Shown: positions 11,610 through 21,814 of the stretch, one piece after another | How the letters are laid out: every line of letters begins with the position of its first letter | How positions within the stretch are numbered: the first letter of the stretch is position 1 | Source of the DNA: Paludibacterium denitrificans | Lineage (GTDB): Bacteria; Pseudomonadota; Gammaproteobacteria; Burkholderiales; Chromobacteriaceae | Length of the DNA: 64,000 nt | NCBI RefSeq assembly: GCF_009707705.1 | Contig: NZ_WLYX01000001.1 | Coordinates: forward strand, 868,001 to 932,000 | Direction of reading: 5' to 3' | Program-made: the position numbers and the translations under genes | Notes under the pieces: generated by a model | What the model was told of the DNA's origin: nothing | The model's input: the letters and a program-made list of their open reading frames with translations, nothing else | Database searches by the model: none

Positions 11610-12498
11610 GGTTGAGCAGCTGCATCATGTCATCGTCCTGTCTGGCACCGGGGCGTGAGGAGGCCAGACGATGGCTTAAGCAACGCTGGGGAACACGGCC
11701 TTGACGTCTTCCGGCAGCACGTGACTGCGCCCTTCCAGCAAGGCCAGGGCACGCGCCGCCGACAACAGCGCCAGACCGGCACGGGGGCTGAGGCCTGCGG
11801 CGAAGCGGTCGCTGCGGCGCGTGGCTTCGGCCAACTCCAGCACATATTCCGCCAAGGACTGACTGACCTTGACCTGCTGCACCTGCGCTTGCAGCTGTTG
11901 CAAATCGGCGGCACTCATGGCCGGAGCCATGCCCGCCAACAACTGGCGCCGGTCTTCGCCCATCAGCAAAGACAGCTCGGCCTCTCGCAGAGGGAAACCG
12001 AGGGAAATCCGCATGAGAAACCGATCCAGCTGCGACTCCGGCAACGGAAACGTGCCGAGTTGCTCCTTGGGGTTCTGCGTGGCGATCACGAAAAACGGCT
12101 GCGGCAAGCGGTGGGTTTCACCATCCAGCGTCACCTGCCGCTCTTCCATCGCCTCCAGCAAGGCCGACTGCACCTTGGGCGAGGCACGGTTGATTTCATC
12201 GGCCAGCAACACCGGCTGAATACCGGGCAACAAAACGGAAGTCAGAGGTCTGCCGGTCAAAGATATTTCCGCCGAGGATATCGGCTTACAACAAGTCGCT
12301 GGTGAACTGTACGCGACGGTAGTGCAAACCCAGCACCCGCGCCAGCCCGTGCGCCAGTGTGGTTTTTCCGACACCGGGCAAATCTTCGATCAGCAAGTGC
12401 CCACCCGCGATCAAACATGCCAGCGCCAGCCGAATCGGCCGGGACTTGCCCGGGATCAGGGTATTGAGTTGGCGATACGCCAAGGAGAGTGATTGCAT
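11593..12498 (-). CDS. MoxR-family AAA+ ATPase (frame broken)
   Basis: Chaperone-like AAA+ ATPase heading the moxR-DUF58-tgpA operon. Walker [13 protein letters not shown], Walker [15 protein letters not shown] and sensor-1 FVIATQNP are all present. Breaks: 12283-12289, a TAA made by GCTTAC where Leu-Pro-Ala-Asp needs GCCGGC; near 12225, one extra base before [12 protein letters not shown]; and 11674-11681, GCTTAAGC where VAGHRL needs GCCGGC. Repaired, the protein ends at 11593 just inside the DUF58 start. Confidence 0.9.
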
Positions 12499-12572
12499 TT
12501 ATAAACGGTTACGAGCAGTATTTATCAAAAAATCATACAACAAAGCCCATCGTACGCAACAAGGAAACGCTC

Positions 12573-13529
12573 GTGTTTACCTGGCTCAAAAACCATCTGC
12601 ACCGGGCAGGACTGACTGCCTACATTACCCATTCCGAGTGTCTGCAGCACAACATGGGGGAGGGACACCCGGAATGCCCCGAGCGGCTTACCGCCATTCG
12701 GGATCAACTCATGGCGTCACAGATCTTTGACAGCCTACAGGAAATCGATGCCCCGGAAGTGACCGAGCAGCAACTGGCGCGCGTCCACCCGCCACGCTAC
12801 GTGGAATACATCGAATCCTGCACGCCCAGCGTGGGCACCTTCCGCATCGACCCGGATACCGCCATTGGCCCCGGCACGTTCCAGGGCAGCCAAACGCGCG
12901 GCGGGTGCTGTGGTCAAGGCGGTGGATCTGGTGTGTGAGGACAAGGTGCCCAATGCCTTCTGTGCCATCCGCCCACCCGGCCACCATGCCGAAAGCGCCA
13001 AATCCATGGGCTTTTGTTTCTTCAACAATATCGCCGTCGGCGTGGCACACGCCCTGTCGGTGTACCACTATGAACGGGTCGCCATCATCGACTTCGACGT
13101 GCACCACGGCAACGGCACCGAAGAAATCTTCAAGGACGATCCGCGCGTGATGATGCTGTCAATTTTTCAGCATCCGTTCTTCCCCTACTGCGGCGACCAG
13201 CCGCTGGGCAGCAACATGCACAACACGCCGCTCAAAGCAGCACCGGCCGCGAGTTCCGCGAAGTGGTGGAACACAGCTGGCTGCCGCTGTTGCACGATTT
13301 CCAGCCGCAGATGCTGTTCATCTCGGCTTACTTTGATGCGCACCGCGAAGACGATATGGGCACCATGGGGCTGGTCGAAGCCGATTACGAATGGGTCACG
13401 CGTCACCTGCTGCAAATCGCCAACCAGTATGCCGAAGGACGCGTGGTTTCCGTGCTGGAAGGCGGCTATGACCTCTCCTCGCTGGCACGCAGCGTCACGG
13501 CCCATATCAAGGCGCTGTCCGACGGCTAA
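12573..13529 (+). CDS. Histone-deacetylase-like (class II) hydrolase (frame broken)
   Basis: Zn-dependent deacetylase of the arginase/HDAC fold, likely acting on acetyl-lysine or acetyl-polyamines. Family motifs: HPECPERL, IRPPGHHAESAKSMGFCFFNN, the metal site IIDFDVHHGNGTEE, and VLEGGYDLSSLARS near the end. I chose GTG 12573 (VFTWLKNH) after AAGGAAA; an ATG at 12489 is possible but would overlap the moxR start region. Breaks: near 12893, where CCTGG is likely read as CCAGGG, and near 13235, where Lys-Ala-Gly-Ser would need GCCGGC but four bases are missing. Confidence 0.87.
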
Positions 13530-13556
13530 GTCCGGGTTTTCGGCCAACCTGCGCAT

Positions 13557-13587
13557 GAAAAAGCCGCCTTTAAAGGCGGCTTTTTTG
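13557..13587. terminator. Bidirectional terminator between the HDAC-like gene and plsY
   Basis: AAAAAGCCGCCTTTAAAGGC type hairpin flanked by A-run and T-run, so it works on both strands. An uptake-like 10-mer (13539-13548) lies immediately before it. Confidence 0.88.
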
Positions 13588-13612
13588 TGGCGAGAGCGAC
13601 CCGTTATCGGGG

Positions 13613-14257
13613 TTACTGCAGCGGCGTATCCTTACCGCTGGCCACATCACTCTTTTCACCGATCTTGCCTTCCTGCCCGGTCAAGAGGTTGATCAGGTTC
13701 GACTTGTGGCGATGCACCACCAGAATGGCGATGATGATGCAGGTGCCAAAATACACGCTGTGCGGGCCGACGATGAAATAGGCATACACCGGCACCAGCA
13801 CGCTGGCAACGATGGCGGCCAACGAGGAGATCTTGATGACAAAGGCCATGAACAGCCAGCTGGCCAGCGCCGCCAACGCCAGCCAGACGTTAAAGCCGAA
13901 CAGCACGCCCACCGCCGTGGCAACGCCTTTCCCGCCCTTGAAACCAAAAAATACCGGCCACATGTGCCCGATCAGCACGGCCAGCGCCGCCATGGCGATG
14001 GCTTGCTCGCCCAGTCCATAGCGCGGCCCAACCCACGCCGTCAGCGCCACCGCCAACCAGCCCTTGGCGCCATCGCCCAGCAGCGTCAGCACCGCGGCCA
14101 GCTTGCGGCCAGAGCGCAACACGTTGGTGGCACCGGGGTTTTTTGAGCCGTAACTGCGCGGGTCGGCCATACCCATGGCACGGCTGACAATCACGGCAAA
14201 CGACAGGGAACCGATCAGGTAGGCGGCAACAACAAATGCAAAAGCTGTTGTGGTCAT
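13613..14257 (-). CDS. plsY: Glycerol-3-phosphate acyltransferase PlsY
   Basis: Integral membrane enzyme transferring acyl groups from acyl-phosphate to glycerol 3-phosphate, the first step of phospholipid synthesis with PlsX. 214 residues with several hydrophobic segments and the conserved motifs SKNPGATNVLR, GDGAKG and FGFKGGKGVATA. Intact. Divergent from folB, as in many Gram-negative genomes. Confidence 0.96.
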   Translation of the reverse strand: MTTTAFAFVVAAYLIGSLSFAVIVSRAMGMADPRSYGSKNPGATNVLRSGRKLAAVLTLLGDGAKGWLAVALTAWVGPRYGLGEQAIAMAALAVLIGHMWPVFFGFKGGKGVATAVGVLFGFNVWLALAALASWLFMAFVIKISSLAAIVASVLVPVYAYFIVGPHSVYFGTCIIIAILVVHRHKSNLINLLTGQEGKIGEKSDVASGKDTPLQ

Positions 14258-14328
14258 GGCTTATCCACTAGAATACAAGGCTTCGGATTTTACGGTATCG
14301 GGCGGCAAACCCCAACCGCCGCAACTGA

Positions 14329-14688
14329 ATGGACATCATATTTCTGCGCCAAGTGCGTGCCGACACCGTTATCGGTGTCTACGAATGGGAGCGTCAGGCT
14401 CCGCAGACCATTGAACTGGATCTGGAAATCGGCATCCCCAGCGAGGTGCCGTGCCACAGCGACGACATTGGCGACACCATCCACTATGGCGTGGTGGTGG
14501 AACGGCTGCGCAAGGCGTTGGCCGAACAACATTTCCTGCTGATCGAGGCGTTGGCCGAATACATTGCCAAGATGATCCGCGAGGATTTCGGCGCGCCGTG
14601 GGTCAAGGTTTCCGTCACCAAACTGGGCATCTTGCCCGGCGTAAAATACGTCGGCGTCCTGATCGAGCGCGGCCACCGCCCGCGTTAA
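14329..14688 (+). CDS. folB: Dihydroneopterin aldolase
   Basis: Folate pathway enzyme converting dihydroneopterin to 6-hydroxymethyl-dihydropterin. 119 residues beginning MDIIFLRQVRADTVIGVYEWER, with the catalytic region around YGVVVERL and KLGILPGVKYVGVLIER. Intact. Two uptake-like 10-mers, 33 bp apart at 14517 and 14550, both encode Ala-Leu-Ala-Glu. Confidence 0.95.
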   Translation: MDIIFLRQVRADTVIGVYEWERQAPQTIELDLEIGIPSEVPCHSDDIGDTIHYGVVVERLRKALAEQHFLLIEALAEYIAKMIREDFGAPWVKVSVTKLGILPGVKYVGVLIERGHRPR

Positions 14689-14692
14689 ACAA

Positions 14693-14719
14693 AAAAGTCC
14701 CGCCCGGCGGGACTTTTTT
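14693..14719. terminator. Bidirectional terminator between folB and the haemoglobin gene
   Basis: AAAAAGTCCCGCC/GGCGGGACTTTTTT stem with A and T flanks, shared by the converging folB and truncated haemoglobin genes. Confidence 0.9.
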
Positions 14720-14732
14720 CATCACAACACTC

Positions 14733-15128
14733 TCATTCCGGCTGGTTGCGCATGAAATCGGCGGTGTTGTAGAACGCCTCAATCAGCTTCTGTTTCAGCC
14801 ACTCCTCCACCATCAGCTCATCCACCGCCTTCTTCATGCAGTACATCCACTGATCGCGCGCACTGCTGTCCACCGGAAACGGCGCGTGACGCATGCGCAA
14901 GCGCGGATGGCCAAATGCCTCCATGTACAACGACGGGCCACCGAGCCAGCCGGACAAGAACATGAACAGCTTCTGGCGCGATCCCGCCAGATCCGCCGGA
15001 TGCATCTCACGCAGCGCCTTGACCGACGGGTCGCTATCCATGATGTCGTAGAAGCGGTCGACCAGCCAGCGCACCACGCCCTCGCCTCCCAGCAACTGAT
15101 ACGGCGTCATCTCCTGCATGTTGTTCAC
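14733..15128 (-). CDS. Group II truncated haemoglobin
   Basis: Small 2-on-2 globin that binds haem and probably oxygen or NO. 131 residues with the TrHbII features [18 protein letters not shown], the proximal-His region [16 protein letters not shown] and the Trp in [14 protein letters not shown]. The start is GTG at 15128, overlapping the purT stop as GTGA, so the two genes are translationally coupled. Intact. Confidence 0.92.
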   Translation of the reverse strand: MNNMQEMTPYQLLGGEGVVRWLVDRFYDIMDSDPSVKALREMHPADLAGSRQKLFMFLSGWLGGPSLYMEAFGHPRLRMRHAPFPVDSSARDQWMYCMKKAVDELMVEEWLKQKLIEAFYNTADFMRNQPE

Positions 15129-16330
15129 TCCCCCTTAACCGGTTTGACCAAGGCGGCGGCTTGCTGCGCGCGCGAGCGGGCGGTTTCCACGTCCTCGGCG
15201 CGCACTACGGCCACGCCCATGCGACGGCGCACAAAACTTTCCGGTTTGCCAAACAGGCGGATATCCGCGCCCGGCACGGCCAGCGCTTCGGCCAACCCTT
15301 CGTAGGCAATGCCGAGCGGCGGCCATGCCACCATAGATCACGGCCGACGCTCCCGGGCTTTGCAGACTGGCATCCACCGGCAAGCCAAGAAGGGCACGCG
15401 CGTGCAGATCAAACTCCGAGAAGCGCTGAGTCGCCAGCGTCACCAGCCCGGTATCATGCGGACGCGGGCTGACCTCGGAAAACCACACTTGATCACCCTT
15501 GACGAACAGCTCCACCCCAAACAGCCCACGGCCGCCCAGCGCCTCGGTCACCGCCTTGGCCATGTCACGCGCGCGCTGCAAGGCCAGTTCACTCATCGCC
15601 TGCGGCTGCCAGCTTTCCACGTAATCACCGCTTTGCTGACGATGGCCAACCGATGCACAGAAATGCGTGGCAATGCCGCCCTGACCATCACTGGCGCGCA
15701 CGGTCAGTTGGGTAATTTCATAATCAAAATCGATAAAACCTTCGACAATGACGCGGCCCTTGTCGACCCGGCTAAGCACTAACGGCATAGTTCCGTGCGG
15801 CCTCAACATCTGCCGGGCCTTTCAACAGCGATTGCCCCTTGCCGCTGGAGGACATCACCGGCTTCACCAGACACGGATAGCCGATGCTCGGCATCGATGG
15901 CGGCCTGCAATTCGGCCAGACTGGAGGCAAACGCGTAAGGCGAAGTCGGCAACCCCAACTCTTCGGCGGCCAGACAGCGGATGCCTTCACGGTTCATGGT
16001 CAGATGTGCGGCACGCGCAGTCGGAATGACTTCGGCCAACCCATCGGCCTCGATACGCAGCAGCTCGTCCGTGGCAATGGCCTCGATCTCCGGCACAATC
16101 AGGTGCGGTTTGACCTGTTCCACCAGACGACGCAATGCCTGCGCATCGGACATGTCTATTACGTAGTGATGATGAGCTACCTGCATGGCGGGGGCCCGGG
16201 GATAACGGTCTACCGCGATGGTTTCCACCCCCAGCCGCTGCAAGGCGATGACCACTTCCTTGCCCAGTTCCCCGCTGCCCAGCAGCATGACCTTGAGCGC
16301 ACTGTTGCTCAGCGGCGTTCCGATACGCAT
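15125..16330 (-). CDS. purT: Formate-dependent GAR transformylase PurT (frame broken)
   Basis: ATP-grasp enzyme making formyl-GAR from formate in purine synthesis. N-terminal [30 protein letters not shown], the ATP-grasp segment [14 protein letters not shown] and the C-terminal [14 protein letters not shown] are clear. Start ATG 16330 ([11 protein letters not shown]). Breaks: near 15890 (extra base before IGYPCLV), 15771-15777 (GCTAAGC where SAGRVDKG needs GCCGGC) and near 15320 (before [13 protein letters not shown]). Two uptake-like 10-mers, at 15287 and 16031. Confidence 0.92.
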
Positions 16331-16420
16331 GGCGATTCTCCCCAGTGATGAATGGCTTAGGCATCTTACCACGAGCACCGCTTACCAACTTGACGTGCGA
16401 CAGCAGAACTGGCTGTCGCT

Positions 16421-17678
16421 TCATACCCCGGTAAAGGCAAACTCCACCGGGGGGCGTTGCCCGGAAATGATGGCAGCCAGCGCACGACCAGAACCCGGGC
16501 CTTCAGTCCAGCCCAGCGTGCCGTGGCCCGTATTCAGATACAGGTTGCGATAGCGCGTGCGGCCGATCAGCGGCACGTTGCCCGGTGTCGCCGGGCGCAA
16601 GCCGGTCCAGAAACGCGCCTCGTTCCAGCGGCAGGCATCGGCAAACAGCATTTTGCCGTGTCGGATCAGGGCCTGACAGCGCACGGCATTGAGGGCGGTG
16701 GAGTAGCCGTTGAGTTCAGCCGTACCGGCAATGCGCAGGTTGTCCCCCAGCCGCGAGATGAAAATCTTGTGCTCTTCGTCGGTGATACTCACCATGGGCG
16801 CGGCCGAGGCGTCCTGCAGCGGCAAGGTGGCGGAATAGCCTTTGAGCGGATAAACCGGCAATGCCAAACCGAGCGGCCGGGCCAGCAGAGGCGAGTAACT
16901 CCCCAGCGCCAGCACATAGGCATCGGCCTTGAGGCTATCGAAGGCCCCGTCCGGGCGCGTCACCGAAATGGCGCCAATCTGCTCACCGTCATGCTCCAGC
17001 GCGTTGATGCGGGTGCCGTAGCAGAACTCCACCCCGCGTGCGGCGGCCATGTCGGCCAACCGGCTGGTAAACAGATGTACGTTGCCGGACTCGTCGTCTT
17101 CGCAGAAGGTGGCCCCTGCCAGACGTGGTGCCGGTTAAGCCAGTGCCGGTTCCAGCGCGGCCAGCTCCTCGACCGTGATCAGCCGCTTGTTGACCCCAAA
17201 CTGCTGCATGACCGCGGCAGTGTGTGCCGCTTCGTCCACCTCCTGCTGCGACCACAGCAAGGTGACAATGCCGCGGGAGAGCTGCTGATAATCGATGCCG
17301 GTCTGTTCGCGCAAGGCAATAAAGGTTTCGCGGCTGAACTTGCCAAGGTTGAGCATCTGCACCATGTTGTGATGCACCCGGCTACGGCGGCATTCCCACA
17401 AGAACTGCAAGCCCCAGCGCCATTGCGCCGGGTCCAGCCGTAAACGGAACAACAGCGGCGCATCTTCCTTGAGCAACCACTTGAGGGCCTTGAAGGGTGC
17501 CGAGGGCTTGGCCCGGTGGTTCGGACTGACTGACGGAAATCTGCCCGCCGTTGGCGAAGCTGGTTTCCCGCCCGGCGCCACTGGCCCGGTCCACCACCAC
17601 GACCTCATGGCCGTGTTCCGCCAGAAACCACGCCGTGGATACCCCGACCACGCCCGCCCCCAGAACCGCGACTTTCAT
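16421..17678 (-). CDS. dadA: D-amino acid dehydrogenase small subunit DadA (frame broken)
   Basis: FAD-dependent oxidative deaminase of D-amino acids, feeding electrons to the respiratory chain. N-terminal dinucleotide motif [20 protein letters not shown], then [22 protein letters not shown] and the C-terminal [18 protein letters not shown]. Start ATG 17678. Breaks: near 17515, where Glu-Pro-Trp (CCTGG) is garbled, and an in-frame TAA at 17133-17140, where Leu-Ala-Gly-Pro would need GCCGGC. 3' end at 16421. No alr/dadX racemase is adjacent. Confidence 0.9.
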
Positions 17679-17701
17679 CTTTCCTCTCCGGCAGCAAACA
17701 A

Positions 17702-17724
17702 AACGGGCAAGCCGACCTTGCCCG
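17702..17724 (-). terminator. cheR terminator
   Basis: Nine-base stem ACGGGCAAG/CTTGCCCGT. On the minus strand it is followed by TTTTGTTTG. It sits between the cheR stop and the dadA start. Confidence 0.7.
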
Positions 17725-17802
17725 TCATTTGAAACGTCAGATGGTAACGCCGCCATCGGGCAATCTCAATGGGGATAGCCCGGACAGCCGCGCCTACTGC
17801 GG

Positions 17803-18670
17803 TCAGGATTTGTGCACGCGCTCGTAGACCGTCTTGCCGCGCAGATGGAAATACTCGGAGGCAAAATAGAAGTTCTCCGAATGGCCGACAAACAGCAGTC
17901 CCTCCGGCTTGAGCAACGGCACAAAGCGCTTGAGCACGCCAAACTGGGTCTCGCGGTCAAAGTAGATCATCACGTTGCGGCAGAAAATGGCATCGAACTG
18001 TTTATGTAACAGCCAGTTGTGTTCGATCAGGTTCAGCCGCTGGAAGGTAATCATGTTGCGTAGCACCGCCTTGGCCTGAAATTGCCCATCCGGCAACTTG
18101 TCGAAATACTTGCTGGCATAACCCGCCTTAAACAAACGCGCCACCTTGTCGGCGGGATAAATCCCTTTTCGGCCAACCTCCAGCACGCTGGTATCCAGTG
18201 TCGGTCGCCAGAATCGAAATAGACGGCCGGTGCCCGTGCGGAAAAGCCTCCAGCGCAGTGATGGCAAGGGAATATGGCTCCTCGCCGGTGGAGGCGGCGG
18301 CGCACCAGATGCTCAAGTCGTTGGTCCCGGCGGCGGCACGTTGTTTGAGATGCTCGGCCAGAATCGGGAAATGATGCTCTTCACGGAAAAAGAACGTCAG
18401 ATTGGTGGTCAGCGCATTGACGAATTGCTCGAACTCGCGCTTGCCTGCCAGCGATGACAGGAAATCGACATAGGCAGCAAAGCTGGTCAGTTTCAATTCG
18501 CGGATACGGCGCACCAGACGGCCATACACCATATCCTTCTTGGAAGGATTCAGCGCGATGCCCGCTTCCTTGTAAATCAGTGCGCGGATACGCTCGAAAT
18601 CCGCATCGCTGAATGCGAACTCACGATTGAACTCAATCTTGGGCAGGGTGATCGGTGGCAGCTTGGTCAT
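17803..18670 (-). CDS. cheR: Chemotaxis protein methyltransferase CheR (frame broken)
   Basis: SAM-dependent methyltransferase of receptor glutamates. N-terminal helical domain (FSDADFERIRALIYKEAGI), then the SAM domain with IWCAAASTGEEPYSLAI, ILATDLDTSVL (after repair), FDAIFCRNVMIYFD and LLFVGHSENF. Start ATG 18670 (MTKLPPITLPK). One break near 18195, where CCTGG in Asp-Leu-Asp is read with an extra base. Stands alone, with no other chemotaxis gene in the window, so its receptors are encoded elsewhere. Confidence 0.92.
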
Positions 18671-18681
18671 CGGCGCTCTCA

Positions 18682-18713
18682 ACAAAAAAGCCCGGGTCAA
18701 TACCCCGGGCTTC
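18682..18713 (-). terminator. erpA terminator
   Basis: AAGCCCGGG/CCCGGGCTT hairpin followed on the minus strand by TTTTTTG. It lies between erpA and cheR. Confidence 0.85.
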
Positions 18714-18736
18714 TATCTTATCCTGTCTGACGGCAC

Positions 18737-19092
18737 TCAGACAGAGAAGGATGAGCCACAACCGCAAGTGGTAGTGGCATTCGGGTTGCGAATCACAAAC
18801 TGCGAACCCTCCAGGGCTTTCCTGATAGTCGATCTCGGCACCAACCAGATACTGGTAGCTCATCGGATCAACCAGGGAACGTCACGCCGTCACGCTCGAT
18901 CGAGGTGTCATCTTCGTTGGCAATTTCATCAAACGTGAAACCGTACTGAAAGCCCGAGCAACCACCACCGGTCACGAACACACGCAGTTTCAGATCAGGA
19001 TTGCCTTCTTCCGCGATCAGGTCGCGTACTTTGTTGCACGCGCTATCGGTAAACGCGATCGGGGACGGCATTTCGGTTGCAGCAGCAGTCAT
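18737..19092 (-). CDS. erpA: Iron-sulfur insertion protein ErpA (frame broken)
   Basis: A-type carrier delivering 4Fe-4S clusters to apo-enzymes. Begins [20 protein letters not shown], with Cys ligands in [12 protein letters not shown] and the C-terminal [12 protein letters not shown]. Two +1 breaks, each where CCTGG has become CCCTGG: in VTFLVDP near 18878 and in QESLEGSQ near 18815. Repaired, the protein is about 118 residues. Lies in the rplM-rpsI-argC-erpA order. Confidence 0.92.
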
Positions 19093-19220
19093 GTTAAACC
19101 TCGCAAATCAGTAAAATTCCCATATGCCCAGCCACCAATCGTGCAACACGACGGCCACCGGCTATCACCTACTATTTTAGTCGGATATTAGGGCAGATGG
19201 CGAGCTTTCAAGCTATGCCG

Positions 19221-20265
19221 TTACGGCAGCAACGGCACAATGTCCAAACCGGCGTTCTCGGGTTGGCCGAACATCAGGTTCATTACCTGCACGGCCTGAC
19301 CGGAAGCCCCCTTCACCAGATTGTCTTCCACCACCAGAATGATCAGCAGATCGCCATTTCCCGGGCGATGCAAGGCGATGCGCGCCGTGTTGGAACCGCG
19401 CACGGAACGCGTTTCCGGATGGCTGCCAGTCGGCAACACGTCAACAAACGGCTCACCGGCAAAACGCTGTTCAAACAGGGACTGGAAGTCGGTTTCCAGC
19501 GCATCCGGCTTAATCCGCGCATAAATGGTGGAATGAATCCCGCGGATCATCGGCGTGAGGTGCGGTACAAAGGTCAGCTTCACCGGTGCGCCATGAATGG
19601 TGGACAAACCTTGCTCGATTTCCGGCAAGTGACGGTGGCCAGCCACGCCATAGGCCTTGAAATTGTCACCGGCTTCGGCCAACAAGCCACCCACCGCCGC
19701 CTTGCGGCCCGCGCCGGAGACGCCGGACTTGCAGTCGGCAATCAGCGTCTGGGTATCAATCAACGACTTGCCGCCTTCCAGCAGCGGCAACAGGCCCAAC
19801 TGCACGGAGGTGGGATAGCAGCTAAGCCATACCGATCAGGCGTGCCTGCTTGATCGCTTCACGATTCACTTCCGGCAGGCCATACACGGCTTCGGCCAAC
19901 AGGTCGGTACAGGAGTGCTCCATCGCATACCATTGCTGGAACACCGCCGGGTCTTTCAGACGGAAGTCAGCCGCCGGGTCGATCACCTTGACGCCCGCCG
20001 CCAGCAGCTCGCGCGCCTGCGCCATGGCCACACCGTGCGGAGTGGCAAAAAACACCACGTCGCATTCGGTCAACGGCGTTTCATCCGGAGTGGAGAAGGC
20101 GATGTCCACGCGACCACGCAAGCTGGGGAACATGTCGGCCACTTTCATGCCAGCCTCTTTGCGCGAGGTCACAGCCGTAACCTTGGCCTCGGGATGCCCT
20201 GCCAGCAAACGCAACAATTCGACTCCGGTATACCCCGTGCCGCCGACGATACCCACCTTGATCAT
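19221..20265 (-). CDS. argC: N-acetyl-gamma-glutamyl-phosphate reductase (frame broken)
   Basis: NADPH-dependent third step of arginine synthesis. N-terminal [18 protein letters not shown], then [10 protein letters not shown] and the active-site Cys in AGCYPTS. The break falls exactly at this site: GCTAAGC at 19821-19827 stands for GCCGGC (Met-Ala-Gly-Cys), a net +1. The downstream frame continues [16 protein letters not shown] to the stop at 19221. Three uptake-like 10-mers lie inside (19262, 19674, 19891). Confidence 0.94.
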
Positions 20266-20367
20266 TCCGGGCTTCCTTCTGAGAAATGGTCCAAAGCCAG
20301 AAGTCTAAGGAGTACGCCATGGCAACGCAACAAAAGTTGCCACCCGCCCTCTCCGACAACCAGACAA

Positions 20368-20397
20368 AACAAAAGCCGCCCAGTGGGCGGCTTGCTG
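20368..20397 (-). terminator. rpsI terminator
   Basis: AAGCCGCCCA/TGGGCGGCTT stem. On the minus strand it is followed by TTGTTTTG and begins about 20 bases after the rpsI stop. Confidence 0.85.
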
Positions 20398-20417
20398 TGA
20401 AACAGTAAGTAAGCGGA

Positions 20418-20810
20418 TTAACGCTTGGAGAACTGTTTGGCGCGGCGAGCTTTGCGCAGGCCAACTTTCTTACGTTCAACTTCACGAGCATCGCGAGTCA
20501 CGAAGCCAGCGGTGGACAGAGCCGGTTTCAGGGCGCTGTCGAAGTCGATCAGGGCACGGGTGATGCCGTGACGGATAGCACCCGCTTGGCCGGTTTCACC
20601 ACCACCTACAACGTTTACCTTGATATCGAAAGATTCGAGGTTTTCGGTCAGGGTCAGCGGCTGGCGGATAACCATGCGGCCGGTTTCACGAGCAAAGTAT
20701 TCGTCAACAGGTTTGCCGTTAACGATAATCTGACCGGAACCTTTTTGCATGAACACGCGAGCAACAGAGCTCTTGCGACGACCGGTGCCGTAGTAATATT
20801 TACCGTTCAT
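20418..20810 (-). CDS. rpsI: 30S ribosomal protein S9
   Basis: Small-subunit protein whose basic C-terminal tail reaches the P-site tRNA. 130 residues from [20 protein letters not shown] to [11 protein letters not shown], both diagnostic. Intact and 15 bp downstream of rplM. Confidence 0.98.
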   Translation of the reverse strand: MNGKYYYGTGRRKSSVARVFMQKGSGQIIVNGKPVDEYFARETGRMVIRQPLTLTENLESFDIKVNVVGGGETGQAGAIRHGITRALIDFDSALKPALSTAGFVTRDAREVERKKVGLRKARRAKQFSKR

Positions 20811-20825
20811 TTCTATGCCTTAAAA

Positions 20826-21254
20826 TCAGATTTCCAGCACTTTGGGCTGTTGGGCTGTGTGCGGGTGCTCAGTACCGGAGTACACCTTGAGCTTCTTGAT
20901 CATGGCGTAGCCCAGCGGACCCTTCGGCAGCATGCCTTTTACGGCTTTTTCCAGAACGCGTTCCGGGAACTGGTTTTGCAGTTCGGTGAAGTTGCGTTCG
21001 TAGATACCACCCGGGTAGCCGGTATGACGGTAATATTTTTTGTCCTGAGCCTTGGCACCGGTAACGCGCAATTTCTCAACGTTTACGACAACGATGTAAT
21101 CACCGGTGTCAACGTGAGGGGTGTATTCCGCTTTGTGCTTGCCACGCAGACGGCGGGCAATCTCAGCCGCGAGGCGGCCCAGCACCTTATCGGAGGCGTC
21201 GACCACGTACCACTCGCGCTTTACTTCATGCGGCTTGGCAGAAAAGGTCTTCAT
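20826..21254 (-). CDS. rplM: 50S ribosomal protein L13
   Basis: Large-subunit assembly protein. 142 residues, [20 protein letters not shown] to [11 protein letters not shown], with the conserved [20 protein letters not shown]. Intact. First gene of the rplM-rpsI operon. Confidence 0.98.
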   Translation of the reverse strand: MKTFSAKPHEVKREWYVVDASDKVLGRLAAEIARRLRGKHKAEYTPHVDTGDYIVVVNVEKLRVTGAKAQDKKYYRHTGYPGGIYERNFTELQNQFPERVLEKAVKGMLPKGPLGYAMIKKLKVYSGTEHPHTAQQPKVLEI

Positions 21255-21814
21255 GGAAATCTTCCATCGTAATTCTTGAAAGTTCCGGATTCTATTACAG
21301 TGGTGTTTAGACTGTCAAACCCTTGTGAGACAACAAGAAACAACACCACAAACTGTGGCGTGAAATGACCTGTCGGGCGCTGTCTATAGGTGGTTTTTCC
21401 TGTCTCAGCGGGCGACGGATCGCACACCACCAGCGCAGGCAAAAAAAAGCGCAATCGATTCTGATTGCGCCAAGTTCCACCTAAAGAAGGAGGATGGAGG
21501 AGACAACACCAAAACGCACACATTGCATGCAACGTCCTGATGCAGATTCGATTATCTGCCATGCATGCGGAACTTGGCAAGATTTTTGTGCGGTGCACGA
21601 TAAAATGTCACGACCATTTCTACAACACACTCAAAACCTGGGCAAAACCACGGGAAATGGCCACTGAAATAGGCCTATGGATTGGTGTAACTGGCCTGAC
21701 AGCGCTAGCAAAACGCTTTTTTTGTCATTGCTGCATCGCAACAATTATTACTTGGCAAACCTGCATCGCACACATCCAGCCCGCTACGTAAGCTCCGGTA
21801 CTACTACGGTTTGA
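21255..21814. other. 560-bp region without a recognisable gene
   Basis: Lies upstream of rplM and downstream of deoC, both leftward. No frame has protein-like features. It must contain the rplM-rpsI promoter. The only structured element is the leftward terminator-like hairpin at 21437-21471, which lies about 350 bp beyond the deoC stop and could end a long deoC transcript or a small RNA. Confidence 0.5.
21437..21471 (-). terminator. Terminator-like hairpin upstream of rplM
   Basis: GCGCAATCGATTCTGATTGCGC stem-loop with an eight-base T-run on the minus strand. No gene is recognised immediately upstream of it on that strand. Confidence 0.75.

Noticed and set aside
20320..20409. Small rightward ORF after argC with an AAGGAG-like sequence before its ATG
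   Set aside because: Its coding part runs through the rpsI terminator hairpin and has no recognisable protein features. Probably chance.
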